NCBI RefSeq assembly: GCF_008367235.1
Contig: NZ_VTZS01000002.1
Span: 186,001 to 250,000, forward strand
Source: Pareuzebyella sediminis
GTDB lineage: Bacteria > Bacteroidota > Bacteroidia > Flavobacteriales > Flavobacteriaceae
Direction: 5' to 3'
DNA: 64,000 nt
Position numbers and translations under genes: made by a program. The notes beneath the pieces were generated by a model. The model saw only the letters and a list, made by a program, of their open reading frames with translations. It searched no databases and had not been told where the DNA came from. This document shows positions 17,731 through 25,722 of this stretch, in pieces. Position 1 is the stretch's first letter. Every line of letters begins with the position of its first letter.

Positions 17731-19554
17731 ATGGGTTTAGTGACCGCAAAAGAAGTGGCCCAAGCTACCAATCTCGATAAATACGGAATCTTGGGCACCT
17801 TTCTGGCTTGGCTTATTCTCAAGGTTACCAAAATCTCTCATATGAATCGGCGGTATGATAAGATCAGTCACCTCAACGGAAAAGACTTTATCGATGCTGT
17901 TCTGAACCTCTATGAAATTGATTATGAAATCCCGGTCGATGAATTAAAACGGTTGCCTAAAGACGGTGGTCCTTTTATTACGATAAGCAATCACCCCTTG
18001 GGCGGGATAGATGGAATTGTTTTACTGAAATTGATGTTGGCCCATAGACCTGACTATAAGGTTATGGCTAATTTTTTACTACAGCGATTCGAACCTTTGG
18101 AATCCTACATATTTCCCGTAAATCCATTCGAAAACCATAAGGAGGTCAAAAATAGTATGGTCGGCTTTAAAAAAGCTATGCTCCATCTCAAGGAGGGGCA
18201 TCCTGTCGGGATTTTCCCTGCTGGTGAGGTCTCTACACAAAAAGAAGGTCAAATTATTGTGGATAAGGCTTGGGAGCCTGCCGCAATTAAGCTTATTCGA
18301 AAGGCCCAAGTACCCGTGGTACCCATTTATTTTCATGCTCGTAACAGTAAACTCTTCTATCGTTTGGCCAAAATAAGCGATGTCTTTCGAACCGCCAAGC
18401 TACCCTCAGAAGTATATTCACAACACAAAAGACCCATTAAAGTACGTATCGGACAGCCTATTTCGGTGGATACCCAGAACGAGCAACTTACGTTGGATGA
18501 ATATACCGAGCTTTTGCGCAGAAAGACTTATATTCTATCGAATGTGTATGAAAGGGAACGCCTCATCCATCAGTTTCAGACTACCCTGAAATTACCCAAA
18601 CAGCCACGAAAAATTGCCAAGGCGATTCGTGCGGAAGTAATACAGGGAGAAATTGAGAAACTTATTGAAAAAGATAGAAGAATGCTTCAGAGCAAGAACT
18701 ACGAAGTCTTTTTGGCCCCTGCCCAAGAAATGCCTTTCACCTTGCAAGAGATTGGTAGGCAGCGTGAGATAACCTTTCGGGAAATTGGGGAGGGCACCAA
18801 TAACTCTATCGATATCGATAAGTTCGATGCCTACTATCACCATATGTTCTTATGGGACAATGAGGCCAAGGTAATAGCGGGTGCCTATCGAATGGGGTTG
18901 GGATCACGTATTTTTAAGAAGTATGGTATTGATGGATTTTATCTGCAAGACCTTTTTCGTTTTGAACCAGAGCTTTTTGGTATGATGGCACAATCCATTG
19001 AGATGGGCCGCGCATACATCATGAAAGAATATCAGCAAAAGCCCATGCCCTTGTTTTTATTGTGGAAGGGTATCGTTCACACAACTTTGCGACACCCTGA
19101 GCACAAGTATTTGATCGGTGGGGTGAGTATCAGCAATCAATTTTCAAATTTTTCGAAATCGTTGATGATCGAGTTCATGAAGAGTAACTACTGGGACCCC
19201 TATGTGGCGCAATATGTAAGACCGAAGAAAGAATTCAAAGTCAAATTGAAGGATGCCGATAAAGAGTTCGTTTTTGATGAAACGCAGGCCGATTTAAATA
19301 AGTTCGATCGTTTGATCGATGAGGTCGAACCAGGAAACCTTCGTCTGCCCGTCTTGATCAAGAAATACATCAAGCAAAATGCCAAGGTGGTCGCTTTTAA
19401 TGTTGACCCCCTTTTTAACAATGCCGTTGACGGTCTAATGTACATCAAAATTGCAGATTTGCCAGAAAGCACGGTCAAGCCGGTTATGGAAGAATTTCAA
19501 GCTGAGCTAGAACGCAAGTTGATGGAAGCCCAACAAAGCGAATTAGGTTCATAG
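17731..19554 (+). CDS. olsF: Bifunctional acyltransferase, OlsF-type ornithine lipid synthase candidate
   Basis: A 607-residue fusion. Residues about 60-290 form a PlsC-like O-acyltransferase with NHPLGGIDG (His 88, Asp 94), IFPAGEVST and VPVVPIYFHARN. Residues about 310-560 resemble the OlsB-type GNAT N-acyltransferase (AGAYRMGLGSRIFKKYG, GRAYIMKEYQ, LIGGVSISNQF). Known OlsF enzymes of Serratia and Flavobacterium johnsoniae join an ornithine N-acyltransferase and an O-acyltransferase in this way to make ornithine lipids from ornithine and acyl-ACP. Here the PlsC domain comes first, as in OlsF. The HX5D spacing differs from the HX4D of PlsC. The substrate (ornithine, glycine or other amino acid) is inferred. 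Confidence 0.75.
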   Translation: MGLVTAKEVAQATNLDKYGILGTFLAWLILKVTKISHMNRRYDKISHLNGKDFIDAVLNLYEIDYEIPVDELKRLPKDGGPFITISNHPLGGIDGIVLLKLMLAHRPDYKVMANFLLQRFEPLESYIFPVNPFENHKEVKNSMVGFKKAMLHLKEGHPVGIFPAGEVSTQKEGQIIVDKAWEPAAIKLIRKAQVPVVPIYFHARNSKLFYRLAKISDVFRTAKLPSEVYSQHKRPIKVRIGQPISVDTQNEQLTLDEYTELLRRKTYILSNVYERERLIHQFQTTLKLPKQPRKIAKAIRAEVIQGEIEKLIEKDRRMLQSKNYEVFLAPAQEMPFTLQEIGRQREITFREIGEGTNNSIDIDKFDAYYHHMFLWDNEAKVIAGAYRMGLGSRIFKKYGIDGFYLQDLFRFEPELFGMMAQSIEMGRAYIMKEYQQKPMPLFLLWKGIVHTTLRHPEHKYLIGGVSISNQFSNFSKSLMIEFMKSNYWDPYVAQYVRPKKEFKVKLKDADKEFVFDETQADLNKFDRLIDEVEPGNLRLPVLIKKYIKQNAKVVAFNVDPLFNNAVDGLMYIKIADLPESTVKPVMEEFQAELERKLMEAQQSELGS

Positions 19555-19583
19555 GTCTTTTCAGGAAGTATCGGTGCATGAGT

Positions 19584-20075
19584 TTAATCGATTCCGACAG
19601 TGGTACTTCTTCGTTCGAACAAAAGATTGTCTTTCCAAACTCCGTCAAGTTTTCCGATCCTTTCCCTTTTTCCTATATGTCGAAACCCCATTTTATAATG
19701 AAGCGCAATACTCCCTTGATTTTCTGGGAATACGCCGGACTGTAGAGTCCAGAACCCTTCTTTTTCGCTTAGAGCTATTAAGGTTTCCAGTAGGGCTTTG
19801 CCCACCCCTCTACCGCGATGGTTTTTCGACACATACACACTGATCTCCGCTACGCCCCCGTATACACATCTGCTCGAGACTGGCGACAAAGCAGCCCATC
19901 CTAAAACATGAGGATCATCTATGGCCACCAAACGGCAAGATTTTAGGTGTGCTTTATCCCAAGTTTCATAGGGCGGTACCGTCGTTTCAAAGGTGGCAAA
20001 CCCTGTGGCAATACCTTCAGCATAGATTTCCGAAACCTTTACCCAATCTTGGGCCTGCATAGATCTTATCTCCAT
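19584..20075 (-). CDS. GNAT family N-acetyltransferase, phosphinothricin acetyltransferase-like
   Basis: A 163-residue GNAT enzyme. IRSMQAQDWVKVSEIYAEGI, ATFETTVPPYETW and the acetyl-CoA loop NHRGRGVGKALLE match the Pat/YncA (MnaT) group, which acetylates methionine sulfoximine, methionine sulfone and phosphinothricin-like amino acids. FPENQGSIALHYKMGFRHIG completes the family pattern. The physiological acceptor in this organism is unknown. It is convergent with the OlsF-type gene (29-base gap). Confidence 0.85.
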   Translation of the reverse strand: MEIRSMQAQDWVKVSEIYAEGIATGFATFETTVPPYETWDKAHLKSCRLVAIDDPHVLGWAALSPVSSRCVYGGVAEISVYVSKNHRGRGVGKALLETLIALSEKEGFWTLQSGVFPENQGSIALHYKMGFRHIGKRERIGKLDGVWKDNLLFERRSTTVGID

Positions 20076-20170
20076 ATTACATTTTCATGCTAGCCTATTT
20101 CACTTAGGTCATGCAATATTTTATGATTAGGAACTTAAAAAGCCCTATTAGACCTATAAAGTGAGTTGAA

Positions 20171-20902
20171 TTAAAGGCTTTTGAACCAGTCCTGAAAGAG
20201 ATGGCCAACACCCACGGTGGGTACCATTTTGTTATTTGCCGCATTGATTAGGCTCATTATGATCAAAACAAGTCCAATAATAGCCGAAAGGCATCCCACG
20301 ATAGGTATGAGTCCGAGAATGATCATTAATATCCAAATACCCAAGGTCTGTCGTATGTAAAAGCTTCCAAATTCGGTTTTATTTTGACTATTCATTATGA
20401 TAGCGACAATCCAGCCGATTACGGTTATGTGTGCCAATATGGCTACCGTCTTTCCGCTATCCGGATTGTTCGGGTCGAATGTCTGTTTCATGTCGTCCTT
20501 GAAATCGTTGGCAGCCTTTTTTGCATCCTTGGCAAATTCATCCGCAGTCTCTTTGGCCTCTTCACTAAATTCTTTTCCTTTTTTCTTAGCACTTTCCGTA
20601 AACTCCTTCGCCTTTTCTTTTACAGACTCGGAAGCATCATTTTTTTTATCAGTGGCTTTCGATGCTTCGCTTTTCAAATCTCCTTTGTCGGGGTTAATAC
20701 CATCGATAGCATCTTCCCCTTCTCCTTTTCCAAAGTTTTTCTTGTTTCCAGTACCAGCTTCATCCTTAGGAAACTCCGTAGGTTCTCTAGCCTCTTCGAG
20801 GTTTTTTGAAGCTTCGCCCTTTATATCGCCTTTTCCTTTGTTGAGCTTATCAATGGCATCTTTCCCATCTTCTTTTCCAAAACCTTTTTTATCTCCGGAC
20901 AT
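20171..20902 (-). CDS. Lys/Glu-rich tandem-repeat protein with a C-terminal DUF4870-like membrane domain
   Basis: A 243-residue protein with two halves. Residues 5-33 and 54-82 are a direct duplication spaced by 49 residues: KKGFGKEDGKDAID...KGDIKGEASK against KKNFGKGEGEDAID...KGDLKSEASK. Residues about 85-145 are a highly charged helical stretch with repeated KEF(T/S)ESAKKK and KETADEFAKDAKKAANDF segments, like LEA or apolipophorin-type amphipathic helices. Residues about 152-235 hold three hydrophobic segments (VAILAHITVIGWIVAIIM, LGIWILMIILGLIPIVG, IIGLVLIIMSLI) of the DUF4870 kind. There is no signal peptide; the highly charged half is probably cytoplasmic. Function unknown; stress protection is only a guess. 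Confidence 0.8.
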   Translation of the reverse strand: MSGDKKGFGKEDGKDAIDKLNKGKGDIKGEASKNLEEAREPTEFPKDEAGTGNKKNFGKGEGEDAIDGINPDKGDLKSEASKATDKKNDASESVKEKAKEFTESAKKKGKEFSEEAKETADEFAKDAKKAANDFKDDMKQTFDPNNPDSGKTVAILAHITVIGWIVAIIMNSQNKTEFGSFYIRQTLGIWILMIILGLIPIVGCLSAIIGLVLIIMSLINAANNKMVPTVGVGHLFQDWFKSL

Positions 20903-20954
20903 CGTTTTTTCTTTTGACGGTTAAACTGTTCTAAATGTACCGAATATTTCAATA

Positions 20955-21341
20955 CTATAAAAAGGCTTTGTCCACAGGTTCCCAGAGTTCCAATTTATTG
21001 CCATCTGGGTCTAATATCCATCCGAATTTTCCGTAATCATATTCTTCGACTTCCCCTACAACCGTAACGCCTTCTTTTTTCAACTCTTCCAACAATTCAA
21101 CTAAATTAGCCACCCTAAAGTTCATCATAAACGATGATGTGCTGGGTTTGAAATAGTCCGTGTCGGACTTCATAGGGCTCCATTGAGTGGAGCAATCCTT
21201 ACCCTCCTTATCCTTCCACCAAAAAGTACAACCATACTTATCCGTATCCAGTCCCAGATGGGTTCTGTACCATTGCCTAATTTTATCCGGATTTTCGGTC
21301 TTAAAGAAAAATCCCCCTAAGCCAGTAACTCTTTTTTTCAT
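20955..21341 (-). CDS. VOC family protein (glyoxalase/bleomycin resistance fold)
   Basis: A 128-residue single VOC domain protein: LGGFFFKTENPDKIRQWYRT at the start, TSSFMMNFRVANLVELLEEL in the middle and DPDGNKLELWEP at the end. The terminal Glu of KLELWEP is the usual metal ligand. These proteins bind a divalent metal and act on small metabolites or xenobiotics; the substrate cannot be predicted. Cys and Lys in FWWKDKEGKDCSTQW are not part of the metal site. It follows a tiny ORF and the DUF4199 gene on the same strand. Confidence 0.88.
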   Translation of the reverse strand: MKKRVTGLGGFFFKTENPDKIRQWYRTHLGLDTDKYGCTFWWKDKEGKDCSTQWSPMKSDTDYFKPSTSSFMMNFRVANLVELLEELKKEGVTVVGEVEEYDYGKFGWILDPDGNKLELWEPVDKAFL

Positions 21342-21372
21342 ATCTAGCGGTTTTATCTATTTTTTCTTATGC

Positions 21373-21477
21373 CTACAACTTTTCCTCATAAAGGGTTTTA
21401 TAAATTGTTTTGATTTGACATTCTGACTTACGCAAAAGGCACCTAATGGCATTGTGTTTGATTTTAGTGTTGGCCAT
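21373..21477 (-). CDS. Candidate small protein, 34 residues
   Basis: A complete reading frame from ATG to TAG, starting three bases after the TGA of the DUF4199 gene. Its N-terminus is MANTKIKHNAIRCLLRKSEC and the remainder is basic and Tyr/Lys-rich, ending YEEKL. Nine lysines or arginines make it strongly basic, and two cysteines are nine residues apart. There is no signal or membrane segment. Position right behind a same-strand gene and natural composition favour a real gene. I do not recognise a family, and chance is not excluded at this length. Confidence 0.4.
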   Translation of the reverse strand: MANTKIKHNAIRCLLRKSECQIKTIYKTLYEEKL

Positions 21478-21480
21478 GAT

Positions 21481-21990
21481 TCAGTCTTTACGTTGCAGCA
21501 TAAGGCTCGAAATCAATGAAATGATAAAACCGATAATGAAAACTGTCAGCGACATGACCAGAAAATTGAACCAAATATTGGAAAAAAGTTCTTTTTCCGA
21601 TTCCATTTCCGCCAATCTTTCCTCAAATTCATCGGAAGCGAGGCTTTCTTTCATTTCTGCTACCGCAACTTCGTAATATTCCGTCAAAAAATCAGGATTG
21701 ATATATTTAATGTATAGCATATCCAAGATCCCGAAGGCAAGAGCGGCTAAAAGACTTATCAAGGTACCTATGAATAATGCTTTTCCAAACGTAACCGTAC
21801 CGTTATTCTCGTGGTCTCTAAAATGCTTAATGCCAAAATAGACGAAAGAAAGCGAAACGATCATCGATGCATAACCGAGTACTTCTTGGGTAGAAAAATC
21901 AAGGTCTTTGCCCAAAAACCAGCTCAATAAAAATAGAACACAAATAGTGATACTGGAATAAAGACCATACGTTCTGATAGTGGTGTTCAT
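21481..21990 (-). CDS. DUF4199 domain membrane protein
   Basis: A 169-residue inner-membrane protein with four hydrophobic segments: near 10-25, 38-52 (YASMIVSLSFVYFGI), 74-92 and 139-163. A charged, Glu-rich segment (about 110-135, AVAEMKESLASDEFEERLAE) lies between the last two. FRDHENNGTVTFGKALFIG is typical of DUF4199, a Bacteroidetes-specific family without known function. The gene follows a membrane-anchored LuxR-type regulator and has an exceptional AGGAGG Shine-Dalgarno six bases before the ATG. A near-consensus TACTTTAG box lies upstream (22057-22050). Confidence 0.85.
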   Translation of the reverse strand: MNTTIRTYGLYSSITICVLFLLSWFLGKDLDFSTQEVLGYASMIVSLSFVYFGIKHFRDHENNGTVTFGKALFIGTLISLLAALAFGILDMLYIKYINPDFLTEYYEVAVAEMKESLASDEFEERLAEMESEKELFSNIWFNFLVMSLTVFIIGFIISLISSLMLQRKD

Positions 21991-21996
21991 GGTAAG

Positions 21997-22003
21997 CCTC
22001 CTA
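21997..22003 (-). promoter_or_regulatory. Strong Shine-Dalgarno upstream of the DUF4199 gene
   Basis: On the minus strand TAGGAGG is followed by six bases and ATG. This is a perfect match to the anti-SD core. Most genes here lack any SD, and in F. johnsoniae ribosomes the anti-SD is known to be sequestered by bS21, bS18 and bS6, so this site stands out. Confidence 0.6.
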
Positions 22004-22049
22004 TAAGTTAAGTCTCAATATAGGTCACTCGCTTAAAATGGGACTCATA

Positions 22050-22057
22050 CTAAAGTA
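22050..22057 (-). promoter_or_regulatory. Near-consensus -7 box for the DUF4199 gene
   Basis: TACTTTAG on the minus strand differs from TAnnTTTG at one position. The identical octamer occurs before the esterase gene at 24244-24237. It lies 59 bases before the DUF4199 ATG. No -33 element was found. Confidence 0.3.
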
Positions 22058-22088
22058 CTAAATTGTTTTCTTTAGCGGAAGAAGAACG

Positions 22089-22505
22089 TTAAAGTGGAAT
22101 AATTTGAAATTCCCTGGCTTTTTTTATGGCCTGGGTCCGTCGCTTGGCATCGAGTTTGACCAGAATGTTGGATACGTGTGTTTTTATGGTACTTTCAGAG
22201 ACAAAAAGCTTTTCCGCAATTTCCTTGTTTGACAGTCCTAGTGATATTTCACGTAGGACTTCACATTCGCGTTTGCTCAAGCCGAGCTGTATTATTCTTT
22301 GGGTATTAATATGTTTTGGAGGAATTGGTTTCTTGTGTAGGCTTTTTTTGTTAAGGTAGATACCGATTACAAGAAAAACGACCGCTATAATAGCTAATAC
22401 CAATTCATTTGATATATTCCTTGAAAAGTAGGCATAATGGCCTAGCTTGAATACACTCAATAAGAAGATGATCAATGCCGTAAAAATGAGGATTGCACGT
22501 GTCAC
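22089..22505 (-). CDS. Membrane-anchored LuxR-type transcriptional regulator
   Basis: A 138-residue protein with two N-terminal membrane helices (about 4-19 and 33-51) joined to a C-terminal LuxR/GerE helix-turn-helix at about 75-135. The latter has LGLSKRECEVLREISLGLS, then NKEIAEKLFVSESTIKTHVS. There is no receiver or ligand-binding domain, so this is not a standard response regulator: a DNA-binding head tethered to the inner membrane. It is 9 bases downstream of the hydroxyacid dehydrogenase gene and about 100 bases upstream of the DUF4199 gene, which could be its partner or target (inference). Confidence 0.85.
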   Translation of the reverse strand: MTRAILIFTALIIFLLSVFKLGHYAYFSRNISNELVLAIIAVVFLVIGIYLNKKSLHKKPIPPKHINTQRIIQLGLSKRECEVLREISLGLSNKEIAEKLFVSESTIKTHVSNILVKLDAKRRTQAIKKAREFQIIPL

Positions 22506-22514
22506 GATTTAAAT

Positions 22515-23453
22515 TTAGCAAAACTTTTTCTTGATTTTGTCTACGATGGTCAAGGCTAATTTCTCAAGACTTTCCACCGTCCAACCTGCCACGTGCGGTG
22601 AAAGGATTACGTTGTCGGCCTTGATCAAATATTGAAAGGCTTCCGGAAGTTCATTTTCGACAAACATGTTTTCGAAAGAGGCCTTCTCATATTCGAGTAC
22701 GTCTAAACCCGCACCCCATATTTTACCGCTTTTTAAGGCAGTCACTAGGTCTTCAGTAACGACACATTTACCGCGAGCGGTATTTAATAGCCAAAACGGA
22801 TGTTGAAACTTGTCAATAAATTCAGCGTTGACCATTCCCATAGTTTGATCCGTCTGAGGTACATGTAAGCTTAGTACCTCGGTACGCTGATGAAGTTCCA
22901 TGATACCCACCTGGCGGGCGTTTTCGTCTCCAACACCTCCCTTTATATCGTAGCAGATGACCTCGACGTTGAAACCCTTTAATTTTTTGGCAAAGGCTTT
23001 CCCCATATTACCATATCCTACAATCCCCACCGTTCTTCCATCGAGCTCCCAACCTCGATTGCCTTCACGATCCCAAAGGCCTGAACGGACTTCCCTGTCT
23101 GCCTTGTTCAATTTGTTGAGCAAAGAAAGCAACATGCCGAGAGTATGCTCGCCCACGGCATTGCGATTCCCTTCGGGAGCCGCGGCGAGGAAAATACCCT
23201 GGTCTTCGGCATGGGCCACATCAATATTCTCCAATCCGGCACCTAGGCGCCCTATAAATTTGAGGTTTTCGGCCTTGTTAAGGAATTCACTATCTATAGA
23301 GAAGCGACTTCTGATGATCAGGCCATCGTATTCATGGATTTTTTTTTCGATTTCTTTTTTTGAGGAGGTATAATCTTCATCGTTTTCAAAACCCAATTCA
23401 GAAAACTTTTGTATCAACAATGGATGGTTTATATCGACGTGCAGTATTTTCAT
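22515..23453 (-). CDS. D-isomer-specific 2-hydroxyacid dehydrogenase (phosphoglycerate dehydrogenase-like)
   Basis: A 312-residue NAD-dependent dehydrogenase. The NAD-binding motif GIVGYGNMGKAFAKKLKGF is at about 147-165. The catalytic Arg is in LLNTARGKCVV, Glu in LDVLEYEKASF and His in ILSPHVAGWT, so the catalytic triad is intact. There is no C-terminal ACT domain, so this is the short SerA-like or hydroxypyruvate reductase-like form. ATG 23453 overlaps the TGA of the upstream esterase as ATGA, indicating translational coupling; the longer frame from 23516 would overlap it by 67 bases. The substrate is not determined. Confidence 0.9.
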   Translation of the reverse strand: MKILHVDINHPLLIQKFSELGFENDEDYTSSKKEIEKKIHEYDGLIIRSRFSIDSEFLNKAENLKFIGRLGAGLENIDVAHAEDQGIFLAAAPEGNRNAVGEHTLGMLLSLLNKLNKADREVRSGLWDREGNRGWELDGRTVGIVGYGNMGKAFAKKLKGFNVEVICYDIKGGVGDENARQVGIMELHQRTEVLSLHVPQTDQTMGMVNAEFIDKFQHPFWLLNTARGKCVVTEDLVTALKSGKIWGAGLDVLEYEKASFENMFVENELPEAFQYLIKADNVILSPHVAGWTVESLEKLALTIVDKIKKKFC

Positions 23454-24190
23454 TTTTCTTCCCATAAATTTTGAAGCCATATCCCGGCCCGTTTTAATTC
23501 CGTTACATACGAGCAACCTTCATAGTGCGAAAGTGCTTCATTCGAGGCAAAGATAAGTTCGGTGCCCGCATTTTTAGTCTTTTCGACCCACTTTCTTGTT
23601 TTTGAAATACTAAACAGTTCATCTTTTTCACCATGAATAACGTATAGCGGAACAGCTATTTTTTTATAAATAGGATAGGAGCTTGCCATGGGTATGGCCG
23701 CTGAAAACAAGGTGGGATAATGCTCGGCAAAGTACCAGCTGCCGTTACCTCCATTACTGTATCCCAAAATAGCTATTTTATCGGGGTTCACGTTCCAGTA
23801 CTTCTTACTATACGTTACTATAGCGCGTATTTTATCAATATTGTTCGCGGTAGACCATAGTTGGTTTTCTCCTTCTGGGGAAATTATAATGGCATTCAAA
23901 GATTTCAAGGCGGGGAGCACAAGGCAATCGTTGAAGTCTTTATACGCTTTTTCTCCACCTGCCCAGTGTAAGGCGATAACAAGACTATTTTTCGTTCTCC
24001 TCTTTTCAGGAAAACTGACCCTTGCTTTCCAGCGTTTTCCGGAAGTATTGGTCAATGTTTCGTCCCTTGTACCGCTTTTAGGCTTGATTTTTGAGAATGA
24101 TTTTTCGGATTTGGTAAGCTTTGTTTGCGCACCGATTTGATCTTGGCAGCAGAGGAGTATAAAAATGAGTATAAAATAATGGAGTTTCAT
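23450..24190 (-). CDS. Exported alpha/beta hydrolase (esterase, dienelactone hydrolase/feruloyl esterase-like)
   Basis: A 246-residue hydrolase with an N-terminal signal sequence, MKLHYFILIFILLCCQDQIG. The Cys pair raises the possibility of a lipoprotein, but a cut after GAQ is equally plausible. The nucleophile elbow is GYSNGGNGS, preceded by ALHWAGG (oxyanion side), with VIHGEKDELF giving the Asp and ALSHYEGCSY the His. This pattern fits LpqC or feruloyl esterase-like enzymes. The substrate is unknown. It is translationally coupled (ATGA) to the 2-hydroxyacid dehydrogenase. A TACTTTAG box at 24244-24237 could be the promoter. Confidence 0.85.
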   Translation of the reverse strand: MKLHYFILIFILLCCQDQIGAQTKLTKSEKSFSKIKPKSGTRDETLTNTSGKRWKARVSFPEKRRTKNSLVIALHWAGGEKAYKDFNDCLVLPALKSLNAIIISPEGENQLWSTANNIDKIRAIVTYSKKYWNVNPDKIAILGYSNGGNGSWYFAEHYPTLFSAAIPMASSYPIYKKIAVPLYVIHGEKDELFSISKTRKWVEKTKNAGTELIFASNEALSHYEGCSYVTELKRAGIWLQNLWEEK

Positions 24191-24236
24191 AATTTGTGAT
24201 ACTGCCTTTTTTACCTGTAAGTAATCCTTTGGGAGT

Positions 24237-24244
24237 CTAAAGTA
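24237..24244 (-). promoter_or_regulatory. Near-consensus -7 box for the esterase operon
   Basis: TACTTTAG on the minus strand, one mismatch to TAnnTTTG, lies 46 bases before the ATG of the esterase gene. It is the same octamer as at 22057-22050. Confidence 0.3.
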
Positions 24245-24338
24245 CCAAGTAATACTTCTAAGGATATCTATAAAAATAGGTCGATTTATGGAATATCTGG
24301 AAATGGAACTTTAAGAAATACCGGGATATAACTTGAAA

Positions 24339-25691
24339 TTAAATTCCCAAAATAATTTTGGCGATGCTAAAATATATGAGAATGCCAAAAATATCGTTAC
24401 TGGTCGTTATGAACGGACCGGTCGCGATCGCTGGATCGATGCCCCTCTTATGAAGAAACAGGGGTGTAAAAGTGCCGATGATACCGGCCACTACAATAAC
24501 CACGACCAACGAAATGGAAATCGCCATGGCCGTTGGAAAGTTGCCTTTATAGATCCAGGTAAATAAGAGCAAGATAATGGCTAAAATAAGGCCGTTCAAC
24601 GTGGCCAACAGCATTTCTTTGATCAAGCGATTTCCTATACTGCCCTTTAGGTCGTCATTGGCAAGCCCTTGAACGATAATCGCACTAGATTGTACCCCGA
24701 CATTTCCGGCCATCGCTGCAATCAACGGGGTGAAAAAGAATAAAATGGCATGTTTGCTGATCATTTCCTCAAAACCGCCCATAATTACCGCAGCCCCAAC
24801 GCCACCTACCAAACCTAGGAAAAGCCACGGCAGACGGGCCCGGGTCAGATCCCAAATACTATCGTCGGCCTCAACATCTTGCGAAATACCTGCCGCCATC
24901 TGATAATCCCTATCGGCCTCTTCCCGGATAACGTCGACAATGTCATCAATGGTGATACGACCAACAAGTCGGCCTATTTCATCTACAACGGGAATGGCTT
25001 CCAAGTCGTATTTGGACATGATTTTAGCCACTTCTTCCGGTTTTTCGTTCACGTTTACGGAATCTACTTTCGGTATATACACATCGCGAATGTGGGTACG
25101 GGTCGAGGTGGTCAAAAGATCTTTTAAAGACAGACGGCCTTTGAGCTTGTCTTCCTCGTCTACTACGTAAATGGAGTGCACCCGTGTTACGTTCTCGGCT
25201 TGAGCCCGCATTTCCTTCACACACTTGAGAACATCCCAGTTTTCCCTCACCTTGACCAACTCTTTGGCCATAAGACCACCTGCAGAATACTCATCATACC
25301 GAAGCAGGTCAACGATATCTTTTGCGTGTTCACGGTCTTCAATTTCTGAAATGACCCTTTGAACGATCTCGTTGGGAAGCTCACCAACTATGTCGGCCGC
25401 ATCATCGGTATCGAGTTCTTCAAGTTCACCGGCAATTTCTTTTGCTGAGAGGTTTTTCAGAATTGATTCACGTACATCTTCGTCGAGTTCGGTAAGTACA
25501 TCGGATGTTTTGTCGCTATCCAATAATTTGATGAGGTAGGTGGCCTCTTCTTCGTTCAGCTCATTGATGATTTCTGCAACGTCGGCATAGTGAACATCTT
25601 CCATAAGGGTGACAAGTGAGCTGCCCTTTTGGTCTTTTATCAGCTGTTCGATTTCAGCTAGAAGTTCATCTGTGAGTTTAAATGGGGTCAT
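24339..25691 (-). CDS. mgtE: Magnesium transporter MgtE
   Basis: A 450-residue homodimeric Mg2+ channel. A cytoplasmic MgtE-N superhelical domain (LLAEIEQLIKDQKGSSL, IINELNEEEATYLIKLL) is followed by two CBS domains (about 135-255) and five membrane helices from about residue 282 (LPWLFLGLVGGVGAAVIMGG). AGNVGVQSSAIIVQGLA and ATGPFITTSNDIFGI near the C-terminus are pore-lining family motifs. Length and layout are normal. A promoter 32 bases upstream leaves a leader too short for an M-box riboswitch, so control is likely by Mg-gated closing of the channel. Confidence 0.97.
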   Translation of the reverse strand: MTPFKLTDELLAEIEQLIKDQKGSSLVTLMEDVHYADVAEIINELNEEEATYLIKLLDSDKTSDVLTELDEDVRESILKNLSAKEIAGELEELDTDDAADIVGELPNEIVQRVISEIEDREHAKDIVDLLRYDEYSAGGLMAKELVKVRENWDVLKCVKEMRAQAENVTRVHSIYVVDEEDKLKGRLSLKDLLTTSTRTHIRDVYIPKVDSVNVNEKPEEVAKIMSKYDLEAIPVVDEIGRLVGRITIDDIVDVIREEADRDYQMAAGISQDVEADDSIWDLTRARLPWLFLGLVGGVGAAVIMGGFEEMISKHAILFFFTPLIAAMAGNVGVQSSAIIVQGLANDDLKGSIGNRLIKEMLLATLNGLILAIILLLFTWIYKGNFPTAMAISISLVVVIVVAGIIGTFTPLFLHKRGIDPAIATGPFITTSNDIFGILIYFSIAKIILGI

Positions 25692-25722
25692 GTTACCATT
25701 TTCAGCTGTACTGCGGATGGGG

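Noticed and set aside
20384-20924. Two long Ser/Phe-rich plus-strand frames opposite the tandem-repeat gene
   Set aside because: They are mirror products of the Lys/Glu-rich codons on the minus strand; composition is unlike a real protein.
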